Source: an uncultured Eudoraea sp. (GTDB taxonomy: Bacteria; Bacteroidota; Bacteroidia; Flavobacteriales; Flavobacteriaceae). From it: a DNA stretch of 11,563 nucleotides. The DNA is taken from contig CAJQNH010000063.1 of the NCBI GenBank assembly GCA_905479615.1, positions 1 to 11,563 on the forward strand, given 5' to 3'. Positions 1 through 6,384 of the stretch are shown piece after piece. The notes under the pieces were generated by a model. That model was not told where the DNA came from. It saw only the letters and a program-made list of their open reading frames with translations, and searched no databases. Numbering within the stretch: position 1 is the stretch's first letter; the number at the start of each line of letters is the position of its first letter. The position numbers and the translations under genes were made by a program.

Positions 1-466
1 TCATATAATTATACAATTCTTCCAACTCTCTAATACCATTAACAATTTCATGATTTTGTAGTAATTTAATTTGTCCACTATTCACCATGGTTTCGTATAT
101 ATTGCCTTCCTTATCAAAATCTGAATAATTGGTAAGATTACGAACTATAATTCCGAGTGTATCTAATTTACTTCGGTCATTGGCTTCAATAATTTCATTG
201 GCGTACTTATATTGTACCATATGACGATTGTTATAATGTCTTTGGCCGGCAATTAATTCCTTATCATCTATTATTTGTTCTTTAATATTTTCATAAAATC
301 TTATTTCTGTGTTCTTTTTAATTCTATTATCATCCCAATTACTTACTTGAAATGCCAAACTAATACCAATCATTACCAATAGGATTTCTCCAACAGCATA
401 TAATAGATAACGCTTTACGTTTCCTTGTTTAATAAAGTCTTGTCTAAGGGTTTTAAATAGTTTCAT
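1..466 (-). CDS. DUF6090 family membrane protein, partial (C-terminus beyond left edge)
   Basis: The ATG at 466-464 opens a frame that runs without a stop to the left edge, giving 155 visible residues. A short basic N-terminus (MKLFKTLRQDFIKQGNVKRY) is followed by one membrane segment at about residues 20-42, with the pattern YLLYAVGEILLVMIGISLAF and then QVSNW. This is the hallmark start of the Bacteroidota DUF6090 proteins. The rest is a charged, probably helical and extracytoplasmic region. The family has no established biochemical function. The gene lies 32 bp downstream of acyltransferase copy 1 on the same strand, with no terminator between them, so it may be co-transcribed with it. The family call is from recognition of the N-terminal motif; any role linked to the acyltransferase is inference from position. 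Confidence 0.8.
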   Translation of the reverse strand, partial: MKLFKTLRQDFIKQGNVKRYLLYAVGEILLVMIGISLAFQVSNWDDNRIKKNTEIRFYENIKEQIIDDKELIAGQRHYNNRHMVQYKYANEIIEANDRSKLDTLGIIVRNLTNYSDFDKEGNIYETMVNSGQIKLLQNHEIVNGIRELEELYNYM

Positions 467-498
467 TCTTTTGAACTTGAAAATTAAATTTATTACGC

Positions 499-1686
499 TT
501 ATTTATTAAAAGCTATGGTGTTCTTTAAGTTAACAATTTTTGAGGATTCTATCTTTTGTTTGCTTTTCATCCCAAATACCGCTCTTAAAAAATTGAATTT
601 TTTAATGATAAAATAGCTTGAAAGAATAAATACAAGCGAGACCGCTGTTATTAAAACTGCTTGCATTCCATAAGAAATATCCCATTGCAGGACAACATAG
701 CCAACAAAAATTAAAGCTGGTTGGTGTAATAAATAGAAGGGGTAAATTGCCTCATTCAGCACTTTTCTAAGTTTATGATCCTTATTGAAGTATTCCCGGA
801 AGTAACCTATGGCGGTTAATCCACAGGATAATGAAATTACCATTTCAGTTATGCCGCGCGAATAATCCTGGACACTTGAAGATTCTCCAAAAATTGACGG
901 CAAAGCAAAGAGTACAATGGTAAAAACAATGGTTTGATATAAGTACAACCTGCGGTCCTTGGTAAGCGCATTAATTATTTTATCACTGGTGAACAACATA
1001 AACCCACTTACAAAGAATAGCAGGTAATAGGTGAAATAAGCCCAGTCATTATACAGTGCATGTGTGCTGTTTGGAAAATATTGTCTCAGGATCAGCTGCG
1101 AGAGTATAATAATTGGTAATAACCAGTTTAAACCCATTTTTCTGGAAATGATCACTATCAATCTCCCTCTTACCATATTGTAATGACCACTCTTGGTATA
1201 GTTTAAAACCGGGGCGATCAAAAGTGATATGATGAACAGATAAAGAATAAACCACAGATGGTGCCATGAAATATTCCCCACAGGGTAAGGTCCGCCATCA
1301 AACATATGTGGTAAGTAATCTAAAAATGAACCGTAGTTCTCAATACGCTCCACATAGACCATTAACGGAACCAAGGTGAAAAAGCCGAACGTAAAAGGAA
1401 TGTATAGCCTTCTAAAACGTTCCTTCACATATTGCCAGCTGGTTCTATGACCAATCGCATAAAAAGTGCCAACTCCAGAAACCAAGAATAGCAGCGGCAT
1501 TCTCCATAAATGTAACCACCACATAATAGGGTCTAAAAATGGAAATGATTCGGCACTGTTTACATGCCATTGTTCAGGTCTGAAAATCATGCCGACATGA
1601 AAGAAGAAGACACTGATGATAAGGCCAATTCTCAGCCAGTCTATAAAATACTTGCGCTCGTTTTTTGATTTGATTTTTGTGTCCAT
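499..1686 (-). CDS. Membrane acyltransferase, acyltransferase-3 / OpgC-like family (copy 1)
   Basis: This 395-residue polytopic protein has about ten hydrophobic segments and fits the acyltransferase-3 family (PF01757; OatA, OpgC and NodX relatives). These proteins move acyl groups across the inner membrane onto envelope glycans or lipids. Visible family features are the invariant-type histidine at the end of the first membrane helix (H30 in FFFHVG), and R62 with S70-G71 in the block LWRMPLLFLVSG. A later histidine pair (SWHHLWFI) is also present. Length is normal and the frame is intact. It is a paralogue of the protein at 3220-4440: the first 19 residues are nearly the same, H30, W40-H41, W61-R62-M63 and S70-G71 fall at identical positions, and the C-termini also align. 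It has its own promoter and palindrome and lies downstream of the AraC regulator. The acceptor substrate cannot be deduced. OpgC-like succinyl or acetyl transfer is one possibility. Confidence 0.85.
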   Translation of the reverse strand: MDTKIKSKNERKYFIDWLRIGLIISVFFFHVGMIFRPEQWHVNSAESFPFLDPIMWWLHLWRMPLLFLVSGVGTFYAIGHRTSWQYVKERFRRLYIPFTFGFFTLVPLMVYVERIENYGSFLDYLPHMFDGGPYPVGNISWHHLWFILYLFIISLLIAPVLNYTKSGHYNMVRGRLIVIISRKMGLNWLLPIIILSQLILRQYFPNSTHALYNDWAYFTYYLLFFVSGFMLFTSDKIINALTKDRRLYLYQTIVFTIVLFALPSIFGESSSVQDYSRGITEMVISLSCGLTAIGYFREYFNKDHKLRKVLNEAIYPFYLLHQPALIFVGYVVLQWDISYGMQAVLITAVSLVFILSSYFIIKKFNFLRAVFGMKSKQKIESSKIVNLKNTIAFNK

Positions 1687-1712
1687 AATAATTTTGCTGT
1701 TTGATTATAAAA

Positions 1713-1742
1713 CAAAGCTATGTACAGAGCACACTGCACAAA
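1713..1742 (-). promoter_or_regulatory. Bacteroidota-type promoter of acyltransferase copy 1
   Basis: On the minus strand a -33 box TTTG (1742-1739) is followed by an 18-bp spacer and a -7 box TAGCTTTG (1720-1713). This is an exact match to the Bacteroidota consensus TTTG-N19-TAnnTTTG within normal spacer variation. The -7 box ends 26 bp before the ATG. The same arrangement with the same spacer is kept in front of copy 2, which supports function. Confidence 0.75.
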
Positions 1743-1749
1743 GAATCTC

Positions 1750-1778
1750 CCTATAAGTACGATGTTCGTCCTTATAGG
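1750..1778. promoter_or_regulatory. 29-bp palindrome, candidate operator for the AraC regulator
   Basis: Arms CCTATAAG (1750-1757) and CTTATAGG (1771-1778) are exact reverse complements. The inner arms ACGA (1759-1762) and TCGT (1766-1769) also pair around a TGT centre, so 12 of 13 base pairs match. The site ends 7 bp upstream of the -33 box, and its centre lies about 50-60 bp upstream of the expected transcription start, where activators commonly bind. No T-run follows it on the minus strand, which argues against a terminator. That the neighbouring AraC protein binds it is inference. Confidence 0.6.
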
Positions 1779-1809
1779 CACATATAAAACATAATTGATT
1801 ATCAGGTGG

Positions 1810-2967
1810 TTACGAATCCCTAAACGTAGAGGGTGTTTGAGAGGTAATTTTCTTGAATGCGGTATTAAATGCCGATTTGGAGTTATAACCAACTTGTTCT
1901 GCTACTTCCTCAATGGTCAATTTTTTGCCCAAATCCGTCTTTAATAGTTCTTGAGCTTCCCGTACTCGGTAGGTGGCCATAAGTTCAAAAAAAGATTGCC
2001 CAAGGTTTTCATTGATGACTTGGGAAACATGATGTGGAGATTCATTAATGGACTTTGCCAAACCGGATAAAGATGCTGTGCTTTTCACAAAATATTTTTC
2101 ATTTTCCATTTGGGAAACGATGTTGTTGAGAATGACATTTTTTTCTGCCTCATCCAGGGATGACTTCTTATACTTAAAACTCGGGACTTCTAAAAAGGTA
2201 GATACCTGATTGTAATAATCAGATGTATTCATGATTTGGGCAACAGTGGTGAAAACCATAAATGTCACATATAAATAAATGAAATAGTCGCCAACATCAT
2301 GTTTAAAGACCAATTTTACTACTATAAAAATGACAATTATTATAACGAAATGGTAGATAGAATTTCGTATGGTTTTCAATGTCTGATTAGTGGTATTGAA
2401 GATGGTCTGCCCTAAGGATCTTGCCTTTATAAAAACTAATCTCAAAATCAGAATATTATAGATTATAAATGATATTCCCGTCAGTTCGTTTACAAAATTC
2501 CTTATTCCAATTGGATCATCAGAAATCTCCTGAACAATTTTGATCCGTGGATAATCCAATTGCATTACCTCAATAGTGGAATTGTATTTCATCACATCCG
2601 GTTGAATGAAAAAGAAGAAACAGTAGCCCAACCAGAATAAAAAGGGGAGGAAATGCAACCAATAGATCCTTTTATTGAAATCTTTAAATTGAGATGCTAC
2701 AAACAAATAAATTAGGGGAGCAATTATAAAATTAGTTGGTTCTGAAAAATTGGTCAACCATAGCATCTTGAATATATAGCCTGTATAATTCAACCATCCC
2801 TCCAACATAGATAGCCCAACTGCAAGCATAAAAAAACCCATGAAGAGATTTGGCAAGTTCCTATTCCACGACTTTTTAATTAGAAAGTAAGAAGTGAAAA
2901 TACTTAGAAATGAACCTATTAGTACAATTAGGGCTATAAAATCAATGTGAAGGGGTATTTCCTGCAT
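1810..2967 (-). CDS. Membrane-bound AraC family transcriptional regulator (7TM sensor + HTH)
   Basis: This predicted 385-residue one-component regulator has about seven hydrophobic segments in its first ~240 residues, a linker, and a C-terminal AraC DNA-binding domain at about 280-385. The first helix-turn-helix lies in ASLSGLAKSINESPHHVSQV. The second, beginning LTIEEVAEQVGYNSKSAFN, is followed by FKKITSQTPSTFR, the usual AraC ending. This layout, an integral-membrane sensor fused to AraC, is common in Bacteroidota. The start at 2967 (MQEIPLH) is preferred over an in-frame ATG at 3003: the hydrophobic domain begins directly after it, GGAG precedes it, and a promoter match overlaps the longer start. 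It sits upstream of acyltransferase copy 1 on the same strand, 123 bp apart. A decayed homologue lies in front of copy 2. The ligand is unknown. It probably activates the acyltransferase genes (inference). Confidence 0.88.
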   Translation of the reverse strand: MQEIPLHIDFIALIVLIGSFLSIFTSYFLIKKSWNRNLPNLFMGFFMLAVGLSMLEGWLNYTGYIFKMLWLTNFSEPTNFIIAPLIYLFVASQFKDFNKRIYWLHFLPFLFWLGYCFFFFIQPDVMKYNSTIEVMQLDYPRIKIVQEISDDPIGIRNFVNELTGISFIIYNILILRLVFIKARSLGQTIFNTTNQTLKTIRNSIYHFVIIIVIFIVVKLVFKHDVGDYFIYLYVTFMVFTTVAQIMNTSDYYNQVSTFLEVPSFKYKKSSLDEAEKNVILNNIVSQMENEKYFVKSTASLSGLAKSINESPHHVSQVINENLGQSFFELMATYRVREAQELLKTDLGKKLTIEEVAEQVGYNSKSAFNTAFKKITSQTPSTFRDS

Positions 2968-2973
2968 ACACTC

Positions 2974-3004
2974 CAAATGTAGAAATAATTCAGTAGCCCA
3001 CAAA
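2974..3004 (-). promoter_or_regulatory. Candidate promoter of the AraC regulator, implying a near-leaderless mRNA
   Basis: The minus strand shows TTTG (3004-3001), a 19-bp spacer, then TACATTTG (2981-2974), an exact match to the Bacteroidota promoter. The -7 box ends only 6 bp before the ATG at 2967, so transcription would begin at or almost at the start codon. The match is good, but this placement is unusual, and there is no second copy to compare with. Confidence 0.4.
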
Positions 3005-3095
3005 AACGGAGAGTTTCCAAGAAATTGGAGGAATTAATCATTCCTTAGGGTTCAAATTTCTTGTTTTATAATGTCACGGGGTATAATAATTTTGA

Positions 3096-3144
3096 TAACT
3101 GTTTCAATAAGCAGCCGTTTTACCGGTGTTTATTCAAACAGTTA
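3096..3144. repeat. Long inverted repeat (hairpin) between acyltransferase copy 2 and the regulator
   Basis: Arms TAACTGTTTCAATAA (3096-3110) and TTATTCAAACAGTTA (3130-3144) pair over 15 bp with one mismatch. The stem continues inward with GCA/TGT (one G-U pair) and, past one bulged G, CCG/CGG around the loop TTTTAC, so nearly all 49 nt can pair. It lies 76 bp after the stop of acyltransferase copy 2 and 129 bp before the regulator start. On the minus strand it is followed by an AT-rich stretch but no clean T-run. It may be a weak terminator, an mRNA-stabilising hairpin that separates the two units, or a binding site. Confidence 0.6.
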
Positions 3145-3219
3145 CCAGCCTATAAAATATTTACATTAACCACTAGTTTTAATTTGCGAATTTATTCTCC
3201 TCTTACTTTTAGTTAAGTC

Positions 3220-4440
3220 CTACTTATCCAATGCAATCACATTCTTGTCTTGTATAGCATGAGCAGGCTGTTTCTTTTGTTTTATTTTCAAGCCAAATAA
3301 AAATCGTAAAATATTGTTGGTTTGTATAATCTTATATAATAATAAAGCTGCTGGAATGGCAGTAACCGTGATAATCAGGAATTTTAAATACAGATTCACT
3401 TCCAGGCCAACGATGTAAAAACCAAATACGATAATGAGGGTTTGATGCAGTATATAAACGGGCAGGATACTTATATTAGCAGGTATAAGCACGGAATGCT
3501 TGAAATTAAATTTACTTGCAAAAAAACCTAAAAAGAATAAAATCCAGCTATAAGCAATTAGCATAGATACTATACTTATCTGAATGTGATATAAAGAAAA
3601 ACTTGGGTGTAAATATTCCTGGACATTTTCCGGGTTTTGTGAACCTGTATATAAAAAGTAAGTTGAACTTACTAGCCCCACAACAAGAAAAAGATACATT
3701 TTTTTCTTTATTATAGTAATAAATTCAGGGTCGCTCATAAAAAGGAAACCATATAAAAAAGGGAATAAATACACGAAGAAATCTGCCCAATCTGTGTATT
3801 CGGGATAAATGGGTTTTGATATGACCCGGACAAGAATCATTGGCAACACTAAAATGAATATCCCATAATTACTTTTCATAACATTTTTTAACCCAGAGAA
3901 GTCAAATCGTTTGTTTTGAATTTTTTTAAGCAATGGAAGCGCAAACACTGTCATCACAAATAAAAAAGGTAAGTACCATATATGAGTTCCCAGATGACCA
4001 AACCATAACAACAGACTACTACCCATATTGGCATCAAGCTGTTGAAAAGGATATAAAGTTAGAAAATCAAGAAAGCTGCCTGTAAAATCACGGAACATAA
4101 TCCATTCATAAAACCGCTGAGGAGGTATAATAAGTAAGATTCCAAATAGAAAAGGAATGATTAATCGTTTGATTCTATCTTTGACGAAGGCATCCTTACG
4201 TGATCGCATCGCAAACCAGGTACCAGCTCCAGACACTAAAAAAATAAGGAACATGCGCCATCCGTGGGTAAACATAGTGAGCATGTCAAAAATAAAGTTT
4301 TGCTCCTCATTTTTAATGTGCCAGGGAAAGTGATCGAAAGGTCTCCATGAATGAAAGAGAAAGAGCAAGCCAAAAGCTAGAACTCTGAGCCAATCTATAT
4401 AATGTTTTCTTTCGTTTACTGATTTGATCTGTGTATTCAT
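3220..4440 (-). CDS. Membrane acyltransferase, acyltransferase-3 / OpgC-like family (copy 2)
   Basis: This 406-residue polytopic membrane protein is of the same family as copy 1 and intact. The N-terminus MNTQIKSVNERKHYIDWLR mirrors copy 1. H30 (FLFHSW), W40-H41, W61-R62-M63 and S70-G71 sit at identical positions, so the predicted catalytic histidine and the R...SG block are kept. A later histidine pair region (FGHLGTHIWYLP) matches SWHHLWFI of copy 1. The central loops differ widely, so the duplication is old and the two proteins may use different acceptors. The gene has a conserved promoter and a partly degenerate palindrome but no intact regulator directly upstream: only a 3' remnant remains. 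Expression probably depends on the regulator encoded at 1810-2967 (inference). The substrate is unknown. Confidence 0.85.
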   Translation of the reverse strand: MNTQIKSVNERKHYIDWLRVLAFGLLFLFHSWRPFDHFPWHIKNEEQNFIFDMLTMFTHGWRMFLIFLVSGAGTWFAMRSRKDAFVKDRIKRLIIPFLFGILLIIPPQRFYEWIMFRDFTGSFLDFLTLYPFQQLDANMGSSLLLWFGHLGTHIWYLPFLFVMTVFALPLLKKIQNKRFDFSGLKNVMKSNYGIFILVLPMILVRVISKPIYPEYTDWADFFVYLFPFLYGFLFMSDPEFITIIKKKMYLFLVVGLVSSTYFLYTGSQNPENVQEYLHPSFSLYHIQISIVSMLIAYSWILFFLGFFASKFNFKHSVLIPANISILPVYILHQTLIIVFGFYIVGLEVNLYLKFLIITVTAIPAALLLYKIIQTNNILRFLFGLKIKQKKQPAHAIQDKNVIALDK

Positions 4441-4465
4441 AATAATTCACTTTTTAATTATGAAA

Positions 4466-4495
4466 CAAATCTATGCATACAGCACACCGTACAAA
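4466..4495 (-). promoter_or_regulatory. Bacteroidota-type promoter of acyltransferase copy 2
   Basis: The minus strand carries TTTG (4495-4492), an 18-bp spacer and TAGATTTG (4473-4466), ending 25 bp before the ATG. Both boxes, the spacer length and the distance to the start codon match the copy 1 promoter almost exactly, although parts of the spacer and leader have changed. This is the pattern expected of a selected promoter. Confidence 0.75.
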
Positions 4496-4502
4496 GAATC
4501 TC

Positions 4503-4531
4503 CCTATAAGTACGGTGTTCTTCCTTATCGG
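4503..4531. promoter_or_regulatory. Second copy of the 29-bp palindrome, partly degenerate
   Basis: Arms CCTATAAG (4503-4510) and CTTATCGG (4524-4531) pair at 7 of 8 positions. The inner arms ACGG and TCTT have lost two of their four pairs. The distance to the -33 box is again 7 bp (GAATCTC in both copies). The left half-site is identical to that of copy 1 while the right half has drifted, so affinity may be lower or only one half-site may be needed. Confidence 0.5.
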
Positions 4532-4562
4532 CACATGCAAAACATGCTTAATTATCAGATAG

Positions 4563-4745
4563 TTACGAATCCCTAAACATAGAGAATGTCTGAGCGGTAA
4601 TTTTATTAAAAGCGGTATTAAATGCCGATTTAGAGTTGTAGCCCACCCTTTCTGCTATTCTTCAATCGTCAATTTTTTTTCTAAGTCCGTTCTTAGAATT
4701 AGCTGGGCTTCTTTTATCCTGTAAACATATTGGGAAAGTTCTTCT
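4563..4745 (-). pseudogene. Remnant of an AraC family regulator (C-terminal HTH only, frameshifted)
   Basis: Read on the minus strand, this segment encodes YRIKEAQLILRTDLEKKL, then TIEE, then a TAG stop. Removing a one-base deletion there restores VAERVGYNSKSAFNTAF and NKITAQTFSMFRDS up to the TAA at 4565-4563. About 42 of 54 residues match the end of the intact regulator at 1810-2967. The missing base lies where the intact gene reads GAGGAAGTAGCA and this one GAAGAATAGCA. The proline of the usual TP...FR ending is replaced by F, another sign of decay. The seven-membrane-segment sensor and the first helix-turn-helix are absent: homology fades at about 4740, where the stop codon of the MFS gene lies. 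The right boundary is approximate. It occupies the same place relative to acyltransferase copy 2 as the intact regulator does to copy 1. Confidence 0.88.
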
Positions 4746-6044
4746 TCAGGATAGTTTTGTTGAAGCTAAGTAAAAAGTGATCACTCCCGCAATTATGGCC
4801 GGTATGGAAAAAATCAAAAAATTCTCCGCCATCGAAAGCCCCATTCCTATAAGGATACCACCCAGAGCCGGCCCAATCACAGCACCGAATCTGCCAATGC
4901 CTATAGCCCAGCCCAGCCCGGTGGTCCTGAATTCTGTTGGATACATCCTTGCAGCAACTGCATACAATCCCACAAAACCACCTTGCAGCGTAAAACCGAG
5001 CAAACCAATTACAAAGAGCAAGGAACTGGAGCCACTAAACAATTTAAAAGTGGCCATCAAAATGCCTGTTACCACCAAAAAAACAGCCACTGTCTTCTTT
5101 AATCCTGTTCGTGAGGAAAAATAGCCCTGGATAATGATCCCAAAAAAGGCCCCTACGTTGAAAACCGTACCGGCATAGATTGCCAATGACATTGAAAGAC
5201 CTGTAGCCTCTGCAAGTTTTGGTATCCAACTTATTAGAAAGTACAAACATCCAAATGCCATGAATAAGGCTGTCCATAACTGGTATGTAGGTATCCTGTA
5301 CTCATTGTTGAGCAGCTTGTTCACTGGAATACCTGAAGATTTTACCTCCCGTTTTGGGAGTCTTTCCAATGCCTCATGTCCCAGTTTACTCAAAATTGTA
5401 TTTGCGCTGAGCAATGCTCCTTTGGGTTGTTTTTTTATATAAAAGTAAATCGATTCCGCCAATGAAAAATAGATAAGTGGCAAGCAGATAAAGGAGGCTA
5501 GTCCGGCCAGTTTAAACATAATAGGCCATCCATAAGCCGGTACTAAACTTGCCGATACTATACCTGTTAATACAGCTCCTACGGGATAGCCCGACAAAAC
5601 AAAACTGACCCAAAAATCTCTTTTACGGTCGGGGGCATACTCTGCGGTCAGTGCTGCTGTACTTGCCAACATGCTTCCTATGCCTATACCGCTTAAAAAC
5701 CGCAACAATATCAATTCAGAAACATTTTGTGACCAGGCAGTCATAAGCATACTGGCACCCATTAAAAATGCACTGATCAATATCATTTTCTTTCTTCCGA
5801 TCTTATCGGCAAAAGGTGCCAAAAACATAGCCCCAATCATCATCCCCGCAAGTCCAGAACTGAAAACAATACCCAACTCCTCAGGGCCCACCTGCCAGGA
5901 TTTTGCAATTGCGGATGCACAATAGGAAATAACCATGACGTCCATCCCATCCAAAATATTCATAACAAAGCATACAAAAAAGGTCGCGTATTGTAGTTTC
6001 GACAGAGCCTGTCCGTCAATAAGCTCCTTAGTGGTTTTTTGCAT
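4746..6044 (-). CDS. MFS transporter, aromatic acid:H+ symporter (AAHS)-like
   Basis: This 432-residue protein has the twelve-helix layout of the major facilitator superfamily. The DGMD motif in helix 1 (residues 32-35) is typical of the AAHS family (PcaK, BenK and relatives). The loop 2-3 motif ADKIGRKK (79-86), LLRFLSGIGIGSM near 113-125, and YPTEFRTTG (368-376) are all present. Such carriers import aromatic or other small organic acids with protons across the inner membrane. No degradation genes are nearby, so the substrate is open. The ATG at 6044 directly precedes a plausible N-terminus. The stop at 4748-4746 sits at the point where homology of the regulator remnant begins, so the gene now occupies the place of the lost sensor half. 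Its DNA looks richer in G and C than the flanking acyltransferase genes. Confidence 0.85.
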   Translation of the reverse strand: MQKTTKELIDGQALSKLQYATFFVCFVMNILDGMDVMVISYCASAIAKSWQVGPEELGIVFSSGLAGMMIGAMFLAPFADKIGRKKMILISAFLMGASMLMTAWSQNVSELILLRFLSGIGIGSMLASTAALTAEYAPDRKRDFWVSFVLSGYPVGAVLTGIVSASLVPAYGWPIMFKLAGLASFICLPLIYFSLAESIYFYIKKQPKGALLSANTILSKLGHEALERLPKREVKSSGIPVNKLLNNEYRIPTYQLWTALFMAFGCLYFLISWIPKLAEATGLSMSLAIYAGTVFNVGAFFGIIIQGYFSSRTGLKKTVAVFLVVTGILMATFKLFSGSSSLLFVIGLLGFTLQGGFVGLYAVAARMYPTEFRTTGLGWAIGIGRFGAVIGPALGGILIGMGLSMAENFLIFSIPAIIAGVITFYLASTKLS

Positions 6045-6082
6045 CTTTGGTTTTTAGAATCGATTACGACCAGCTGCACAAG

Positions 6083-6104
6083 TTTACTATAAATCTTATG
6101 TAAA
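6083..6104. repeat. Imperfect inverted repeat upstream of the MFS gene
   Basis: TTTAC plus ATAA on the left pairs with TTATGTAAA on the right, 9 bp with one bulged T, around ATC. It lies about 40-60 bp upstream of the MFS start, beside a one-mismatch -7 box on the minus strand (TAAACTTG, 6086-6079). It could be an operator for the transporter gene, but AT-rich DNA makes such matches easy. Confidence 0.25.
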
Positions 6105-6285
6105 ATTGTATTCCTGTTCGAAAAAAAAAGTTGATTAATGTTGGCTAACTGACCTTTTTGGATCGATAAGGTAAAGTTAAGGAATTAGACCCTTTAGATA
6201 GTCACTGAACTAATTCTGCCATAAGTGTCCAAAAGATCTAATACATTAGAAGAGCTTGCAAGATAATTTGCAGCTTTTAAAACTT

Positions 6286-6384
6286 TACAGGCGGAGAGAC
6301 TTCCCGCTCTTGGCGGGATAAACTTCTCCCATCTCCGCTTTTCATAAAAAAAGCCCATCCAATAATGGATGGGCCTTTACTTCG
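6286..6384 (-). repeat. tRNA-Leu-linked tandem repeat, unit 1
   Basis: In plus-strand view the unit begins TACAGGCGGAGAGACT, the same 16 bases as the 3' end of the tRNA-Leu at 6593. It continues with an inner hairpin TCCCGC / GCGGGA (loop TCTTG) and closes with TCTCCGC, which pairs with GCGGAGA near the start. A terminator and TTTACTTCG complete the 99-bp period. There is no plausible coding capacity. Confidence 0.75.
6346..6375 (-). terminator. Intrinsic terminator within repeat unit 1
   Basis: On the minus strand GCCCATCC, loop ATTATT, GGATGGGC forms a perfect 8-bp stem followed directly by seven Ts. An additional G precedes the stem. Confidence 0.8.

Noticed and set aside
3149..3157. CCTATAAAA upstream of the regulator as a half-site of the 29-bp palindrome
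   Set aside because: It matches only the first seven bases of one arm, has no partner arm, and is easily found by chance in AT-rich DNA.
6177..6284. Minus-strand frame ending VLKAANYLA, SSSNVLDLLDTYGRISS and a stop
   Set aside because: It reads like protein by eye, but it starts inside repeat unit 1, has no start codon and is not recognised as any family. It could be a gene scrap but is unsupported.
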